Below are positions 38,901-50,685 of a DNA stretch of 64,000 bases, one piece after another. A program made the translations under genes and the position numbers. Each line of letters begins with the position of its first letter. Position 1 is the stretch's first letter. Location of the stretch: positions 5,821,221 to 5,885,220 of the forward strand of contig LR746270.1 in NCBI GenBank assembly GCA_902729315.2. The letters run 5' to 3'. The notes beneath the pieces are model-generated. The model was not told where the DNA came from, ran no database searches, and saw only the letters and a program-made list of their open reading frames with translations. This DNA comes from Spirodela intermedia. Lineage: Eukaryota > Streptophyta > Magnoliopsida > Alismatales > Araceae.

Positions 38901-41900
38901 CGAAGGCAATTATGGCAAATTATGGTGGCTTATTTTGCATGCAACCCTTTGGACAATCTAGAACGAGAGGGACAACCAAATAATTAAAGGTCAGAGTTTC
39001 CCTGAGAGGCGGTGTTCTATATTATCTGTGATAAAATGAAAGTGTGATCTCTGATCTTTTTTAGAAAGGGAAAAGTGTGCTTATTGATTCTGTCAGTTTA
39101 AAATCCCATCGTCTTTCTGTAGACTGTAGAGTTGTTATTTATGGTTTCTTGTGGCTATGCCTCAATGATCCCTTTAGTGCAGTTCTGTCTAAATCATCTT
39201 GTCATGGTTCTTGTGAGTGTTGTTTCACGTCTTGCCTAATCGCATTGTTAAATCCTTTTAGTCGAAATCTATGGTTTTTACGAGAAACTTTCATCCTTGA
39301 CACATACTGTGGTTTTTCCACTTTCTGAAACTCAAAAACTTGCGCTAATCTTCACTGTCTATTAGATTGGGTTACAATCTTCACTGTATTAGATTTTTTG
39401 CTCTGCACATATCATCGTGTGATTATTTGGGGCATATTTATACATATCGATTTCATACCTTTAAAATTTGCGCTGCATAAAGCTAGATAACCTGGTTATT
39501 ATTTATTTCACTTTGAAAGCCTATATTGTTTTTAAAAGCAAATCTTCATTTACTGCAGATTAGTTCAGACAATGGATTATTCAGTTATAGTATTTGATAC
39601 AGCACCAACTGGCCATACATTACGACTATTACAGTTTCCATCCACGTTGGAGAAGGGACTATCAAAATTTATGGCCTTGAAAAGTAGATTTGGTGGGTTA
39701 TTCAGTCAGGTATATCCTACGGTTTATGTAGCTCTTACAAAAAAATTAGTGAAATTTCTGGTACAAGCTCATAGACTGACGTCTCAAAAGTAAAGAGCAT
39801 GTATCACACTTTTTTCGAGGATGTACTACACTTTTTTCGTCTATTTTTTTTGTCTACTGGGTGTAAAATAGCAGTTGATGATCATGTCAAATAGATTGAC
39901 CATAAAATATGAATTGGCTTTCTCACATTGACTGTTACATAATTTGCCTTAAGGAACCATTTCAAAATTCTGCTTTTGTAATGTTATAGTTACAAACACT
40001 AGTTGCATGGTGCTTATTTGGTTTGGTTTACTCTAGCTTTCGTTTATCACTGTTTTCTTCAGGGTACTACCTCAGAGAGAGTGAGGGAAAGAGAACATAG
40101 CATGTATATACCGTGCATATCACGGATGTGGTGTAGTCCCCAGCTGCAAATTTGTGGCCACCATATTGCAGAGCCAGCTTTCATGTGCTTCAGATAAGAC
40201 ATGGTGCTTCAGCTTCCATTCAACTGACTGTTAAGCATGTTCTGTGTAGGAGCTCTCAAACTGTATATTGGGTGTTTCCCATCAAGCTGTCTTTTGTTAT
40301 AGAGAACAGAAAATTCTGGTCTCATCAATGCACAGGGTAGGAAAATCCTGAGGGAAAAAAAGGGTTATGGATGACTAGACCCAACTTTGACCCACAGATT
40401 CAATTACTGTAGTTAGTCTACCGAGTGTCATAAAAGACCAGGACCTCCAACAAGCTGTCGTAACAATTGCATCAGGGACAGTATCAGATCAGGTGTCCAT
40501 AGCCAAAACTTATATATAGCTTTAACTGTACTAGATCGACGCAGAGAGTTGCATGTTGGTGTAGAGAACAAAAGTTCATGGTTGTTGATTCACCTAGTCC
40601 AGATAGTATGAGTCGTGTTTGTTTTTGACTATTTTGCGATCCTCATCCTGTATGTTCAAATCTGATAGCAGATATTTTAGATTACAGTGACTATTGAATA
40701 ATTCATTTTAATATATGGCTCAAGCAGATTTTGCTGGAATGGGTTGATCACACTGCACAGTCCTGTCAAATTTCATGTCAATCTAAGAACAGCAAAGAGG
40801 AAAAGCCTCACCAACACATCTGTTACTTCTTTTTCTTCTTCCGTAGTCGTCCTCTTCATCTACCTTTGCCACCTCCATCTCATGCCATCAGCCTCAACTG
40901 TCATCGTCTCCTGCTTCCAGAGTATCAACACAGACGCTGTCAAGCCTGAAATCAGGATCTTCGATGGTCAAGGGAAACTGTGAAAAGAAGTATCCTTGAA
41001 TGAAATCTATAGATGTCGTTAGAAAATATAACGGTTTGCTATAAAAAATTAAGGACGACAGTGAGACCTTTGCTGACTCAGTGGAATCTGATTGAGTCGG
41101 ACCACACGTCTCAAGAAAGCAATAATTTGATATGCCCATTGATGTAATTCCTGGATAACATTTTCAGGATTTTTCTGATCCTAGGACACAATTCACCCAA
41201 TGCTATGCCAATCCTACCCCATTGAAGTAGAGAAGATTTGTTACCTCTGCCACTGCCTACTATTTTTCCTTCTCGTTCTCTATCCACCTCATCTGCTTCA
41301 TGGCTCCTCCAAAATCTTCACACTGCTGCCAAGTGCTCAAAATTAGGCATTTATGTTATGCAGTGTCCCAGTCTGTCTCGGAGATTACAATAGAGTGACC
41401 TGTGTTTAGTCAATTGCGTGTCCTTCTCACTAGCAGTGTTTGGTTTAGAATTCCAAGCTCTAAATACTGCTGTAACTTTAGCAGATCTGGCACTATCAAG
41501 AGAATCGTAGCTTGGTTTTCTGTTTAGGAACGGGTAAAAACGCTTTGTCAAATTGATCCTCTTGTTCACTCTCTACAAAATTTCCCTTTCTTCCTGTGGA
41601 ACTGAACACGCGAGGCATTGTCTGCCCTATAATGTATTCCACGTTATCGAATACTAAAAAACCTTGTGGCTGCCACCAATAAATTGTTGCTTTTATTCTT
41701 CTCATCTTATTTTAAAACAATTTCAGGAATTTGATTTATTTTTGTTCCCAGGTAACTACTTTCACTACACGCTGTAACTTCGATTCCCGTATTCATGCCA
41801 CCTTAGTTTTATGGTTGAGCTCTGTTTTCTGACTCTTCGAACTTGGTTTGTGGCAGGTTACTCGTATGCTTGGTTTTGAAGATGAACTGAGTGATGATGC

Positions 41901-43068
41901 CCTTGCGAGCAAGCTTGAGGGGATGAAAGATGTGATTGAGCAAGTGAATAGGCAGTTCAGAGATCCAGTGAGTTTTCTGGCATCCTGAAGTCTTTTTCGT
42001 CTGACACCGAAACTAAGAATGCGCTCTCTGAGCTCTTTTTTTCATACCCTATTAAATTATTTATTTTCAAGATCACCCACCAGAAGATCTTTCGACATAG
42101 AGCGACACACATAGTTGTCTTTCTTTTTCTTTTTCAAATGCCCTTTAGACTTTTCTATGCTGCTTATTTTTTTCCGTCAAAAGCAAGCCTTCAAGGGTAG
42201 TATTGGTCACCGCTAGTCAAGTCATGGGTACAGCTAAACAGAGATAGCCATATCCAGCCACACATGGGTGAGAGAGTCAACGAGACCAATGAACTTCCTG
42301 TATCTTCCTGTATCTTGTTGTTTCTGGATAAAAACAGTCTTGTCGATCGAAACACAGGGTTGACTTTTTGCCAAAGTAATTTGTCCTCGCGCATTTTATT
42401 GCCTGATTCGGCAAGAACTAACACGTCCCCCATATCGCGCTGTCTTCCCATGCCAGGATCTGACAACCTTCGTTTGTGTGTGCATTCCTGAGTTCCTCTC
42501 CCTCTACGAGACGGAGAGACTAGTCCAAGAGCTTGCGAAGTTCGAGATCGACGCCCACAACATCATCATCAACCAAGTTCTCTACGATGACGAAGGTGAA
42601 CGGGAACCAGAAACCAGAACTCCGTTTGATAGCTTTTTTCTTTGCCTCTTTTGCTTACATATTTCTTCCTGCACTCTTCACATCTTTGAAGCCATCCAAT
42701 CGAAGCTGTTGAAAGCCCGGATGCGGATGCAACAGAAATACATTGATCAGTTCTACGTGTTATACGATGACTTCAACATAACGCAGCTGCCCTTGCTTCC
42801 GGAGGAGGTATCAGGCTGATCTTCCTCCTCCCATTGATCCCCCCTGCGCGCCCCCCCCCCCTTTTTCTTATTGGACGGTCTGCCTCCGCAGGTCTGCGGT
42901 GTTGAAGCCCTGAAGAGCTTCTCCAGCAACTTCTTGACTCCATATAAACCCTCTTTCATTAGAGGCACGCTAGAGGAGCTGGAGCTGCGTGTGTCCACGC
43001 TAAGATTGCAGCTGAAGGAAGCTGAGACGGAGTTAGTTGCCCTACAGAAAGGTAAGCAAAAGGCTTGA
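35949..43068 (+). CDS. GET3: GET3 ATPase (ArsA/TRC40 family), cytosolic type
   Basis: Seven exons: 35949-36209, 37373-37497, 39559-39709, 41857-41967, 42457-42595, 42692-42807, 42892-43068. Phases agree and give 359 residues, normal for the family. Residues 27-36 are the deviant P-loop [10 protein letters not shown]; switch [10 protein letters not shown] has the catalytic Asp at about residue 58; [10 protein letters not shown] follows at 142-151. GET3 receives tail-anchored membrane proteins in the cytosol and delivers them to the ER receptor, cycling on ATP. No transit peptide is seen, so this is the cytosolic rather than organellar type. The CxxC zinc motif of yeast and animal GET3 is absent ([17 protein letters not shown] at that place). 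The exon 6 acceptor (TTTGAAG|CC) is weak. A donor-like GTAAGC lies inside the last codons, so an extra downstream exon cannot be fully excluded. Confidence 0.94.
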
Positions 43069-43467
43069 AGACCCTTCTTTCCTCTGACATCGAACAACTT
43101 CCCTGCTGTGCGGCTCTACTCAGAAGTATCAGTTGAGGTCTTCATCTCTCTGTGCCAGCTTTTGGAACAAATTCGAGCAGTTTTCCTCCAAGGCAAGTAA
43201 GTAGTCATCGATGCAAGTCTCGAACTTCTTGGTCAAACTCATGTCACTCTAGTTGATAACCTTTCGGTGTGACGAATTTTTTTTTCTTAATATTATTTGA
43301 TATTTGAGCTACTCGCTATCGGTTCCCAGTTGAGCTCTGTTTGAATAAGGGTTGGATCAAGCGATTAACAGCTCTGATGATTAGTGCAAGGTCAACACCC
43401 AATGATATCAAAGTCTTTGACAAATTACTACAACTGTCTCACCCATGGTCTACCTTGAACGTGTTTC

Positions 43468-43511
<44 letters not shown>

Positions 43512-44468
43512 CAGATACCTGAAGTGCAAGGAGAGAGTCTGATTGGCTACTGTTGATCCTGCCTGGTCAATTCAATTCTGCCATTAAATGCCTGCTAGAT
43601 CCCATCCCTATCCAAGATTCACCCCCCCCCATCTTGAACCCAAGTGGTGGAAAAGATAAAGTCTCCCACCGCCAACACCCCCCCACCCTTATCCTACTCC
43701 ACAGCCGACGAGCCGCCACCCCCAAGGACACGCAAAGCCGCCCACGCCGGTCTGTAATGAAGAAAAATAAGACCCGGAGTTACCGTTGATCTTACAGCCA
43801 CTAAGAAGGCCCCTCGAGGGTTTTAAAAGAACCGCGTTCAGCCCCCATAAACGACGTCCATGGAAAGGAAGAGAGAGAGTGAAGTTTGAGCTACCTACCC
43901 ATCAGAGGTTGCGACAGCGAGGTCTCTACCCACCGGGGAGTCCCTACCGGGAGGGCGACGCGCGCAAGTGACAAGGAGAGATGACAGAGACGCGGGGGGA
44001 GCCGTCCTGAAAGACTTGGGACCCCTATGTGAGCTCGAGGACCCTTCTTCATTCAAGCTACCCCCGCCCACTTGCTCCTCTGGCGTAACCTCGCTGGCTA
44101 CCGAGAGGGATCCACCCTCTCCTCATATCATATGATGATTCTTTTCACGCCAACGCCATGAATTCCCGGCCAGGAGTTGAATTTCTATGTGCCCAAGAAT
44201 CGTTCAATGCTTTTTACTGGTGAATCGTGCGGGGATTGATTACCAGCGTTCTATTCTGCGGCGGTGGGATTTCATGGCGTCCATCCATCGGGTTGAGAGA
44301 TCTCTCTGCTCGGAGCTGTTGGAAGGTTTGGCGAGGTGGCCCCCCAGCCGCCGTGGAACTGCTTGACCAGCCCAGCGACCGACGACCCTCCGCATTTTGC
44401 GGCGGCGGCGACCAAAATTCTGTCTTGGTGCAGACCGGGGAAGAACTCGGGAGCTGAGCAAGGAAGCT
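43069..44468. other. GET3 3' UTR and upstream region of MOCOS-like gene
   Basis: Holds a compound CT/CG microsatellite (43471-43510) and a GC-rich stretch with short poly-C runs. No coding exon is recognised. A 12-base match to the start of 18S rRNA near 43553 does not extend and is considered chance. Confidence 0.6.
43471..43510. repeat. Compound (CT)15(CG)5 microsatellite
   Basis: Thirty bases of CT followed directly by ten of CG, about 400 bp after the GET3 stop. The alternating CG end could adopt Z-DNA, but that is inference. Confidence 0.95.
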
Positions 44469-46340
44469 ATGGCACCGCCGCCGCCGCCGGCAAGGGAAGC
44501 AGCCACGCCGCTGTGCCTCAGCGGCTGCTGGTCCGGCGGGGTGCTGCTGGGCTGGTCCGTCGAGCCCAGGCCCCGCCCGCGCGGGGGCGTCGCCAGGTCG
44601 GCACGGGCAGATTTCGCCGCCACCACTGCGGCCCTCCTCTTCCCCAACACCTTCTTCACCAGCCACGAGTCCATCCCCTCCCTTCCCGACGCCTTCGCCA
44701 TCTTCTCGGCGGCGTACCCGCGCTACGGCGAGTCGGAGCTCGCCGACCGCCTCCGGGAGAGCGAGTACGACCACCTCACCGGCCGCACCTGCCTCGACTA
44801 CACCGGCTTCGGCCTCTTCTCCCACGCCCAATTCCCCTGCGCCAGCGATCCTCCGGCGCCGGCACCGTCGTCTTCTCTGGCGACGGCGGCGGATTTCGAC
44901 ATCTCCTACAGGGCGCCCGGGGTGGACACCGCCATGGAAGCCGCGATCAGGAAGAGGATCATGCGATTCCTGAACTTCTCCGAGGAGGAGTACTCCATGG
45001 TCTGCACGGCGAGCAGGGCCTCCGCCTTCAAGCTCCTCGGGGAGACCTACCCCTTCCAGACGAACAGGCGGCTGCTCACCGTCTACGACCACGAGAGCGA
45101 GGCGGTCGCCGCGGTGTTGGAGAGCTCCCTGAGGCGGGGAGCCAAGGCCACGGCGGCGGATTTCTCCTGGCCGAGCCTGAGGATCCGCTCCGCCTCCCTG
45201 AACAAGACGATCATCAGCAAGAGGAAGAACGCGAAGAACAGGGGGCTGATGATCTTCCCCCTCCAGTCCATGATCTCCGGGGCGAGATACTCATACCAGT
45301 GGATGCGGCTGGCGCAGGAGAACGGCTGGCACGTCGCGCTCGACGCCTGCGCCATGGGGCCCAAGGACATGGACACCTTCGGTATCTCCCTCATCCAGCC
45401 GGACTTCCTCATCTGCTCCTTCTTCAAGATCTTCGGGGAGAACCCCGCCGGATTCGCCGCCCTGCTGGTCCGGCGATCCAGCGGCTCCATCGTCGAGAGC
45501 AGCATGACGACGGCGAGGAGCGCCGGGATCGTGAGTATCGTCCCCGCGAGGGCGCCGTCGCATCTGCGCAGAGACTGCTCCGATCTGGATTCCTCCGGTG
45601 ATCTCGGTCAGATCGCCAGAGCTCGCCGGTCCGACCACGGCGAATCGTCGTCGGAAGGGCATCCGCCGCCGCCGCCGGCGATCGGAGGAGACCTAGATCG
45701 GAATCCTTCCGAGATTTCCGACCGCAGCGAAGGACCGGAGATCCAGCAGACGATCGAGGAGGAAAGGACGGAGCAAGAGGCAACCGAAGTCGAATGCAGG
45801 GGATTGAACCACGCCGACTCCCTGGGCCTGATGCTCATCAGTGGCAGACTCCGATACATCACCAACTGGTTGGTCAACGCGCTCACCAAGCTGCAGCATC
45901 CACACTCGGAGAAGGGGAACACTCTGGTCAGAATCTACGGACCGAGAGTGAAGTTCGATCGGGGGCCGGCGGTGGCCTTCAACGTCTTCGACTGGAAAGG
46001 GGAGAGAATAGACCCGGCGCTCGTGCAGAAGCTCGCAGACAGGAGCAACATCTCCCTGAGCTGTGGATTCCTCCGCAACATCTGGTTCTCCCAGAAGCAC
46101 GAGAGGAACAGTGACGCAGTCGTGGAGAAGAAGCTCAACGGAGCCGCCGCAAATGCTAGCCGGAAGAGAGGAGGAGTTGACCTCGGAATCTCCGTGGTCA
46201 GCGCCTCCCTCGGCTTCCTCACCAGCTTCGAAGACGCCTACAGGCTGTGGGCATTCGTGGCCAAGTTCTCGGACGCCGACTTCGTGGAGAGAGAGAGGTG
46301 GAGATACCTGGCGCTGAACCAGAAGATGGTGGAGATCTGA
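44469..46340 (+). CDS. MOCOS-like PLP-dependent transferase, intronless
   Basis: One uninterrupted frame of 623 residues from ATG 44469 to TGA 46338-46340. An in-frame ATG at 44397 would add 24 residues (MRRRRPK...); the downstream start (MAPPPPPAREAATPLCLSG) looks more natural. The protein belongs to the plant family similar to the N-terminal cysteine-desulfurase part of molybdenum cofactor sulfurase: YDHLTGRTCLDYTGFGLFS, YSMVCTASRASAFKLLGETY, DHESEAVAAVLE, SYQWMRLAQENGWHVALDA and FLICSFFKIFGENPAGF, whose Lys320 is the expected PLP-binding lysine. The C-terminal MOSC domain of true MOCOS is missing. A charged, low-complexity linker (about residues 360-450) separates the PLP core from the C-terminal part (ADSLGLMLISGRLRYITNWL). 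Activity of this subfamily is not established. Very GC-rich, unlike neighbouring GET3 introns. Confidence 0.9.
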   Translation: MAPPPPPAREAATPLCLSGCWSGGVLLGWSVEPRPRPRGGVARSARADFAATTAALLFPNTFFTSHESIPSLPDAFAIFSAAYPRYGESELADRLRESEYDHLTGRTCLDYTGFGLFSHAQFPCASDPPAPAPSSSLATAADFDISYRAPGVDTAMEAAIRKRIMRFLNFSEEEYSMVCTASRASAFKLLGETYPFQTNRRLLTVYDHESEAVAAVLESSLRRGAKATAADFSWPSLRIRSASLNKTIISKRKNAKNRGLMIFPLQSMISGARYSYQWMRLAQENGWHVALDACAMGPKDMDTFGISLIQPDFLICSFFKIFGENPAGFAALLVRRSSGSIVESSMTTARSAGIVSIVPARAPSHLRRDCSDLDSSGDLGQIARARRSDHGESSSEGHPPPPPAIGGDLDRNPSEISDRSEGPEIQQTIEEERTEQEATEVECRGLNHADSLGLMLISGRLRYITNWLVNALTKLQHPHSEKGNTLVRIYGPRVKFDRGPAVAFNVFDWKGERIDPALVQKLADRSNISLSCGFLRNIWFSQKHERNSDAVVEKKLNGAAANASRKRGGVDLGISVVSASLGFLTSFEDAYRLWAFVAKFSDADFVERERWRYLALNQKMVEI

Positions 46341-46887
46341 TCTGCCATTGCCGACCAAGAACAACAGGAAGGAAATCCAAGGCTAAAAAAACGAACAGAC
46401 GACCACTGAGATCTCTTGGTGTTCTTACACTTTTTTCCTCTGAGTGACAGGAACACATTCCTGCTGGAACACGGGTAGAGCAAAAGAATGAGCTACCCGT
46501 GTCTGACGACGCCATGCATGCGGGCTGAAGGACCCAAGTCCACAGACCAGGAAAATAATGTCAAAGGTTGAATAAATGCGTACAAAGGAAAAAAAGAGAA
46601 AAGGAGGCGATTATCTGGACACTGGCAGATACATCAGGAAACGCAAGCATTCCTCTTCATTTTGACGGCAATGTCAACCAATGCTAAAGGCGTTGACTTT
46701 GTTAAAACATAGACGACTCGAACAGAGAGGGACATTTCCCCAGTCAAATTTACCCAATGGTTGACAAACACGAGACCGACTGTCTGATAGACCACATAGC
46801 TCGATCACTGGAGTTGACCTTTTCGACCAAGCGGATGCGCAGGAGATCAGATGCTAGAGGTCTGAGTGAGTTGACATTTCTGTGACT
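46341..46887. other. Convergent spacer, MOCOS-like / URM1 3' ends
   Basis: The two stop codons face each other across 547 bp. It contains an AATAAA for the plus-strand gene and no further exon. Confidence 0.7.
46571..46576 (+). terminator. Poly(A) signal AATAAA of MOCOS-like gene
   Basis: AATAAA 231 bp downstream of the stop codon on the coding strand. Likely polyadenylation signal by sequence only. Confidence 0.5.
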
Positions 46888-49800
46888 CTAACCTCCATGT
46901 AGGGTTGAAATGAAGACCACTTCATCCTTCTCCTCCAGTCTGGTGTCAAGATTCCCGCTCAGCTCCCAGTCACAGTCGTTTACAAGGACCAGAACTCCAG
47001 GTCTCCTGCATCGCACGATAAACAGCCATGTCGATTAAAAAGGGACCCACCCATGAACAGCATTGACCTCTGCAGCACAACGTGGGAAGAGAGTTACACC
47101 GAATCCCCTTTCATGAACATCTCAGGCCTCTCCTTGATCAGATTTGTGCGGATCCAACACAGCAGGTCCTTCATAATTAGCTAGTGAACACAGCACACAA
47201 ATTATTAAAACCGCAAAAGATAAATAAATAAATTCCATGATGTCAACGGCATGATTAATTTAGCATAAATGGCTCACTCCGTCAGCTCCAGGTTTCAGTT
47301 CAACATCAACATGGTGAACCTTTGTCGACCGGCAGAGAAGCTCCAGCCCACCGCTTCACCAGAAAGAAGTCAAATGAGAAAGCCAGATACAGCATATCCA
47401 GGTAGCAGAAAAACGACGAAAATGACAGGGAAATCTTTGATGCACCGTAACGGAAGTCGACCTATACCTGGCTAAGAAAATACTCAGGAAATATCATAAA
47501 GTACCTAAAAAAAAAAGAAAAAAAAAAGAAACGAGCAATTATAACATTGTAAGAAATCATATAGTAAAAGGACAACACTGCGTTTTTAATGCTACTTACT
47601 AAAGACGTAGAACACCACAACGAAAGTACATTTATCATTACAAATTACCAAGCAGGGAAATTTTTTCGTTGATGTTTATGAATATTGAAAGCAGGGCGGC
47701 AATCACTTAAAAGCATTACATTCATTACATAAATCATTAAATCATAGATTGTACGCCTTGTCAGCCTTCTGGAAAATAGAAGTTAATTCTATTTTTTGTT
47801 TCTGAAATGAAAGAAGGTAATACCAAGAAAAAAACACACTGTATTGGCATCTATGCCTCGCCTGCATGTTTGTAGTTCTTTCAACTATGGCAGAAGGAGA
47901 CCGATGAATGAACTAGCAGCCTATAATGAACTACTCTCGTCTCTCTGAAGTGCATGTGACGGAGAGGTGTTCTCTTCCGATGGATATCTGTTTCGCACCT
48001 AAAATCAGTGGGGGAAAAATGGTGAATGATGGATAACAATATCCTGTTGGATTGCGAAGATTACAAAAACAAATTCAGCGTGGAGATCCACAGAGTTCTT
48101 GGAGACGACCCGGGGGTAGCCAAGTTGCTCATCAGTATAGGCCACCCAAAGCCTATTCCATCCTGAAATTCCTCATAGTGGCCACTATATTCGTCCATTA
48201 TGAAGTTCCCTAACTGGGATCACATTTGCCCGCCTCCAGAGAGTACTAAATCGGGCAATCACTTAAAGTTCAGCAAGATAAGTGTTCCGCATGGTTCCAT
48301 AGAATATGGACACTCAATTTGTAAAAGGCAATCCCTACAATTTCCTCAAAATATTTCACATAGATCATGCAGTTTGATCAAAATCTTCCCTGCATTAGCA
48401 ACATTTCCTAAGCAGACTGGACCGAAAAAGTAACCTGTTTAAGGTGATACTGAACCAAAAAGCAGTATACTTATGCTAGGTATCATGGATTCAGGGCTTA
48501 TGTGGTCAACGGAAAAGCTGATCGTCCATACCCAACTCTCAGCGTTCTCAATAAATCTGTCTGAATGCAGAACCTCTACTCTTGATGGACGTCATCAGTG
48601 CCAAAAGTGTCCAAAATGTGAACACATTATGACAGAAATCCATTCCATTCCCCAAACTTTTCTTCTTCCAAAGTTTAACTGCTGTGGTAGAACCCTAATA
48701 AACAGTCGAACCAATCAAATACCAAGAACAAAACCACTTGAGAAGCTATGAGGCCAGTGAAGTGATAAGACTTTAATAAATTATTGAAGATAAATAGGAA
48801 GATATACTTTAATTTTAGAACATGAGTCAAGCATTAGAAGACTAACTTGCCGAACTCATGAAATTGTCAGTGAATGAAATAGGCACTTATTTTTTGACAA
48901 AATTCAAATTTTCTCTCAAAAATATTGGACCAACAAACCCTTCTAAATGCAAGTTTTCTCTCAGTTACAAACAAGCACAACAAATGGATGGAGCGCCAAA
49001 AGAAGCATAACCGTAGTGGATGTGGGTTCAGTGTCTGACCCGATGGAATAGTCACCACCTCTCCTAGATTTCAAGGTTACAGTTATGATATATGATAAAC
49101 AGACAGAATTCTGGTATGATAGAGGCTGGCATGGCTATGATAGATGAGAAGATAAAGTTATCAAGAGAATAACCAACAGAGATATCATGGAAGATCGAGA
49201 ACAAGATACGAGGAATATGTGTATGATACAATTAAATAACCAGGCTTCGCATTATCTTAGCATTCTATCCTGATGTCGTTTTACTGTTTCAAAGCAAACT
49301 TATACACGTACAAAATGATGAATAATATTCATAAATGAAAATAATCCTCAACGTGAACGATGAGGTACCAAGTCGTTGAACAAATCATGATGGCTACGGT
49401 CAAGACTAAAATAATACTATCATGACTGCCAGGTAGATACAAAATTAGGATCCATGGTTAAAAAAAATTCATTCATGAGAATCCTTGTCAATGTAAAAAT
49501 ATTATAATAAAGATGATACATCCATTCATAGTCAGATCCATGCATGGCACAGTCCGACCATGCGTGGCAGAAGATAGCCCAACACAAACTCTTTTAATGA
49601 GGAAGATAGATCTAACATAGTTAGAGAATACTTCGGAAATACTATCAGACCTTAGGTTTGAAGCTTACTCTAAAGCAAAACGATCGAACATAATCAAATC
49701 TGCTGCCCGAAACGGATCAAGTCCAATTTTCAAATGTTCAGCTTCCTATGCAAATCGCATGGTATCATGAAATTTATCATAAAACCATGTGATCCCATGT

Positions 49801-50685
49801 GCTATGGATTCAGGCACGCTTTATTGTAAAATGATCACATGTAATGCTCACAGCGTGAACACCTCGGCATCAGCACAGACACCAGTCAGACTGTACGATA
49901 AGCCCAGGTCACAAGGCATGCTGGACTCATGTGGATGATAAAATAAAAAAATAAAAAAATCATCAACTCTGCATAGAAAGGCTGAGCTTGTTGGGACGGG
50001 CTTATCAACTCGATAAGGACGATGACTCAAATAAGTTAAAATATGTAACGAGGATGATTCCCAGAAACCAGGAGATAATGAGCTATTCTAGTGAGTAGAA
50101 ACATACTCTTCCATTACAATTTCTGAAAGCAAAAATATGTAATGGATGGTAAATTTAGCTTTGGCGTGTACGCATCCCAATCTGCAGATTGTTTCACGGG
50201 CGGATTTTCCTCATGCATACCCAATCAGACAAATCCGACCATTCCAGAAGTAGACAAAACTGGATTTCCCTCATTGCAGGCCCTCTCTATGCGAAACAGT
50301 TCAAAGTGTCCTTAGCCGGGAGAATGAACAGAGAGAAGACTGTGGATGCACTCGAAGAACCCTAGACAGAATCATGATCAATTTTTAATGTACAACAAAA
50401 CCCACTGAGATGGTCCCTTAAGTCGAAGCCAATCATCACAACCACGCTCAGAACATGCCCGAAATTCGTCGTTGCAGATGAGAGATTTCATGAAGAAAGC
50501 ATGATAAACGATGAAACAAGCGCAGGCCGTTGAAAGCTAGGGATCCTCCTAGCCACCAAACAACGAAGAGACGACCGAAAACACAGATGGGACCAACTGT
50601 CGTCCGCTCGGAGTAATCCCACCGAGAAAAACGACGGAACGAGAGGCCAGCCACAGCCTTACCCGAACTCGAGCGTCAGATGCAT
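46888..50685 (-). CDS. URM1: URM1, ubiquitin-related modifier / sulfur carrier
   Basis: Four small exons, right to left: 50685-50663, 47353-47278, 47180-47098, 47005-46888. Phases match with GT-AG borders and give exactly 99 residues, the usual URM1 length. It begins [15 protein letters not shown], continues [19 protein letters not shown] and [15 protein letters not shown], and ends FISTLHGG: the C-terminal diglycine required for adenylation and thiocarboxylation. URM1 is a beta-grasp protein activated by an E1-like enzyme (Uba4/CNX5 type); it carries sulfur for 2-thiolation of wobble uridine in cytosolic tRNAs and can be attached to proteins. The first exon encodes only seven codons and is 3.3 kb from the second. 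The exon 2 acceptor (GTGAAG|C) is weak. None of its exons stands out as an open frame by itself; the gene is recognised by joining exons to the family pattern. Confidence 0.93.
47354..50662 (-). other. Large first intron of URM1
   Basis: 3309 bp of AT-rich sequence between the seven-codon exon 1 and exon 2. No coding exon or transposon protein motif is recognised in either strand. Confidence 0.75.

Noticed and set aside
43546-43566. Match to the conserved 5' end of 18S rRNA (gttgatcctgcc)
   Set aside because: Only twelve bases match and the sequence after them does not follow rRNA.
44214-45092. 292-codon minus-strand open frame, and the 421-codon plus-strand frame at 44336-45601
   Set aside because: Shadows of the GC-rich MOCOS-like gene; they lack domains, whereas the annotated frame carries the PLP-family motifs.
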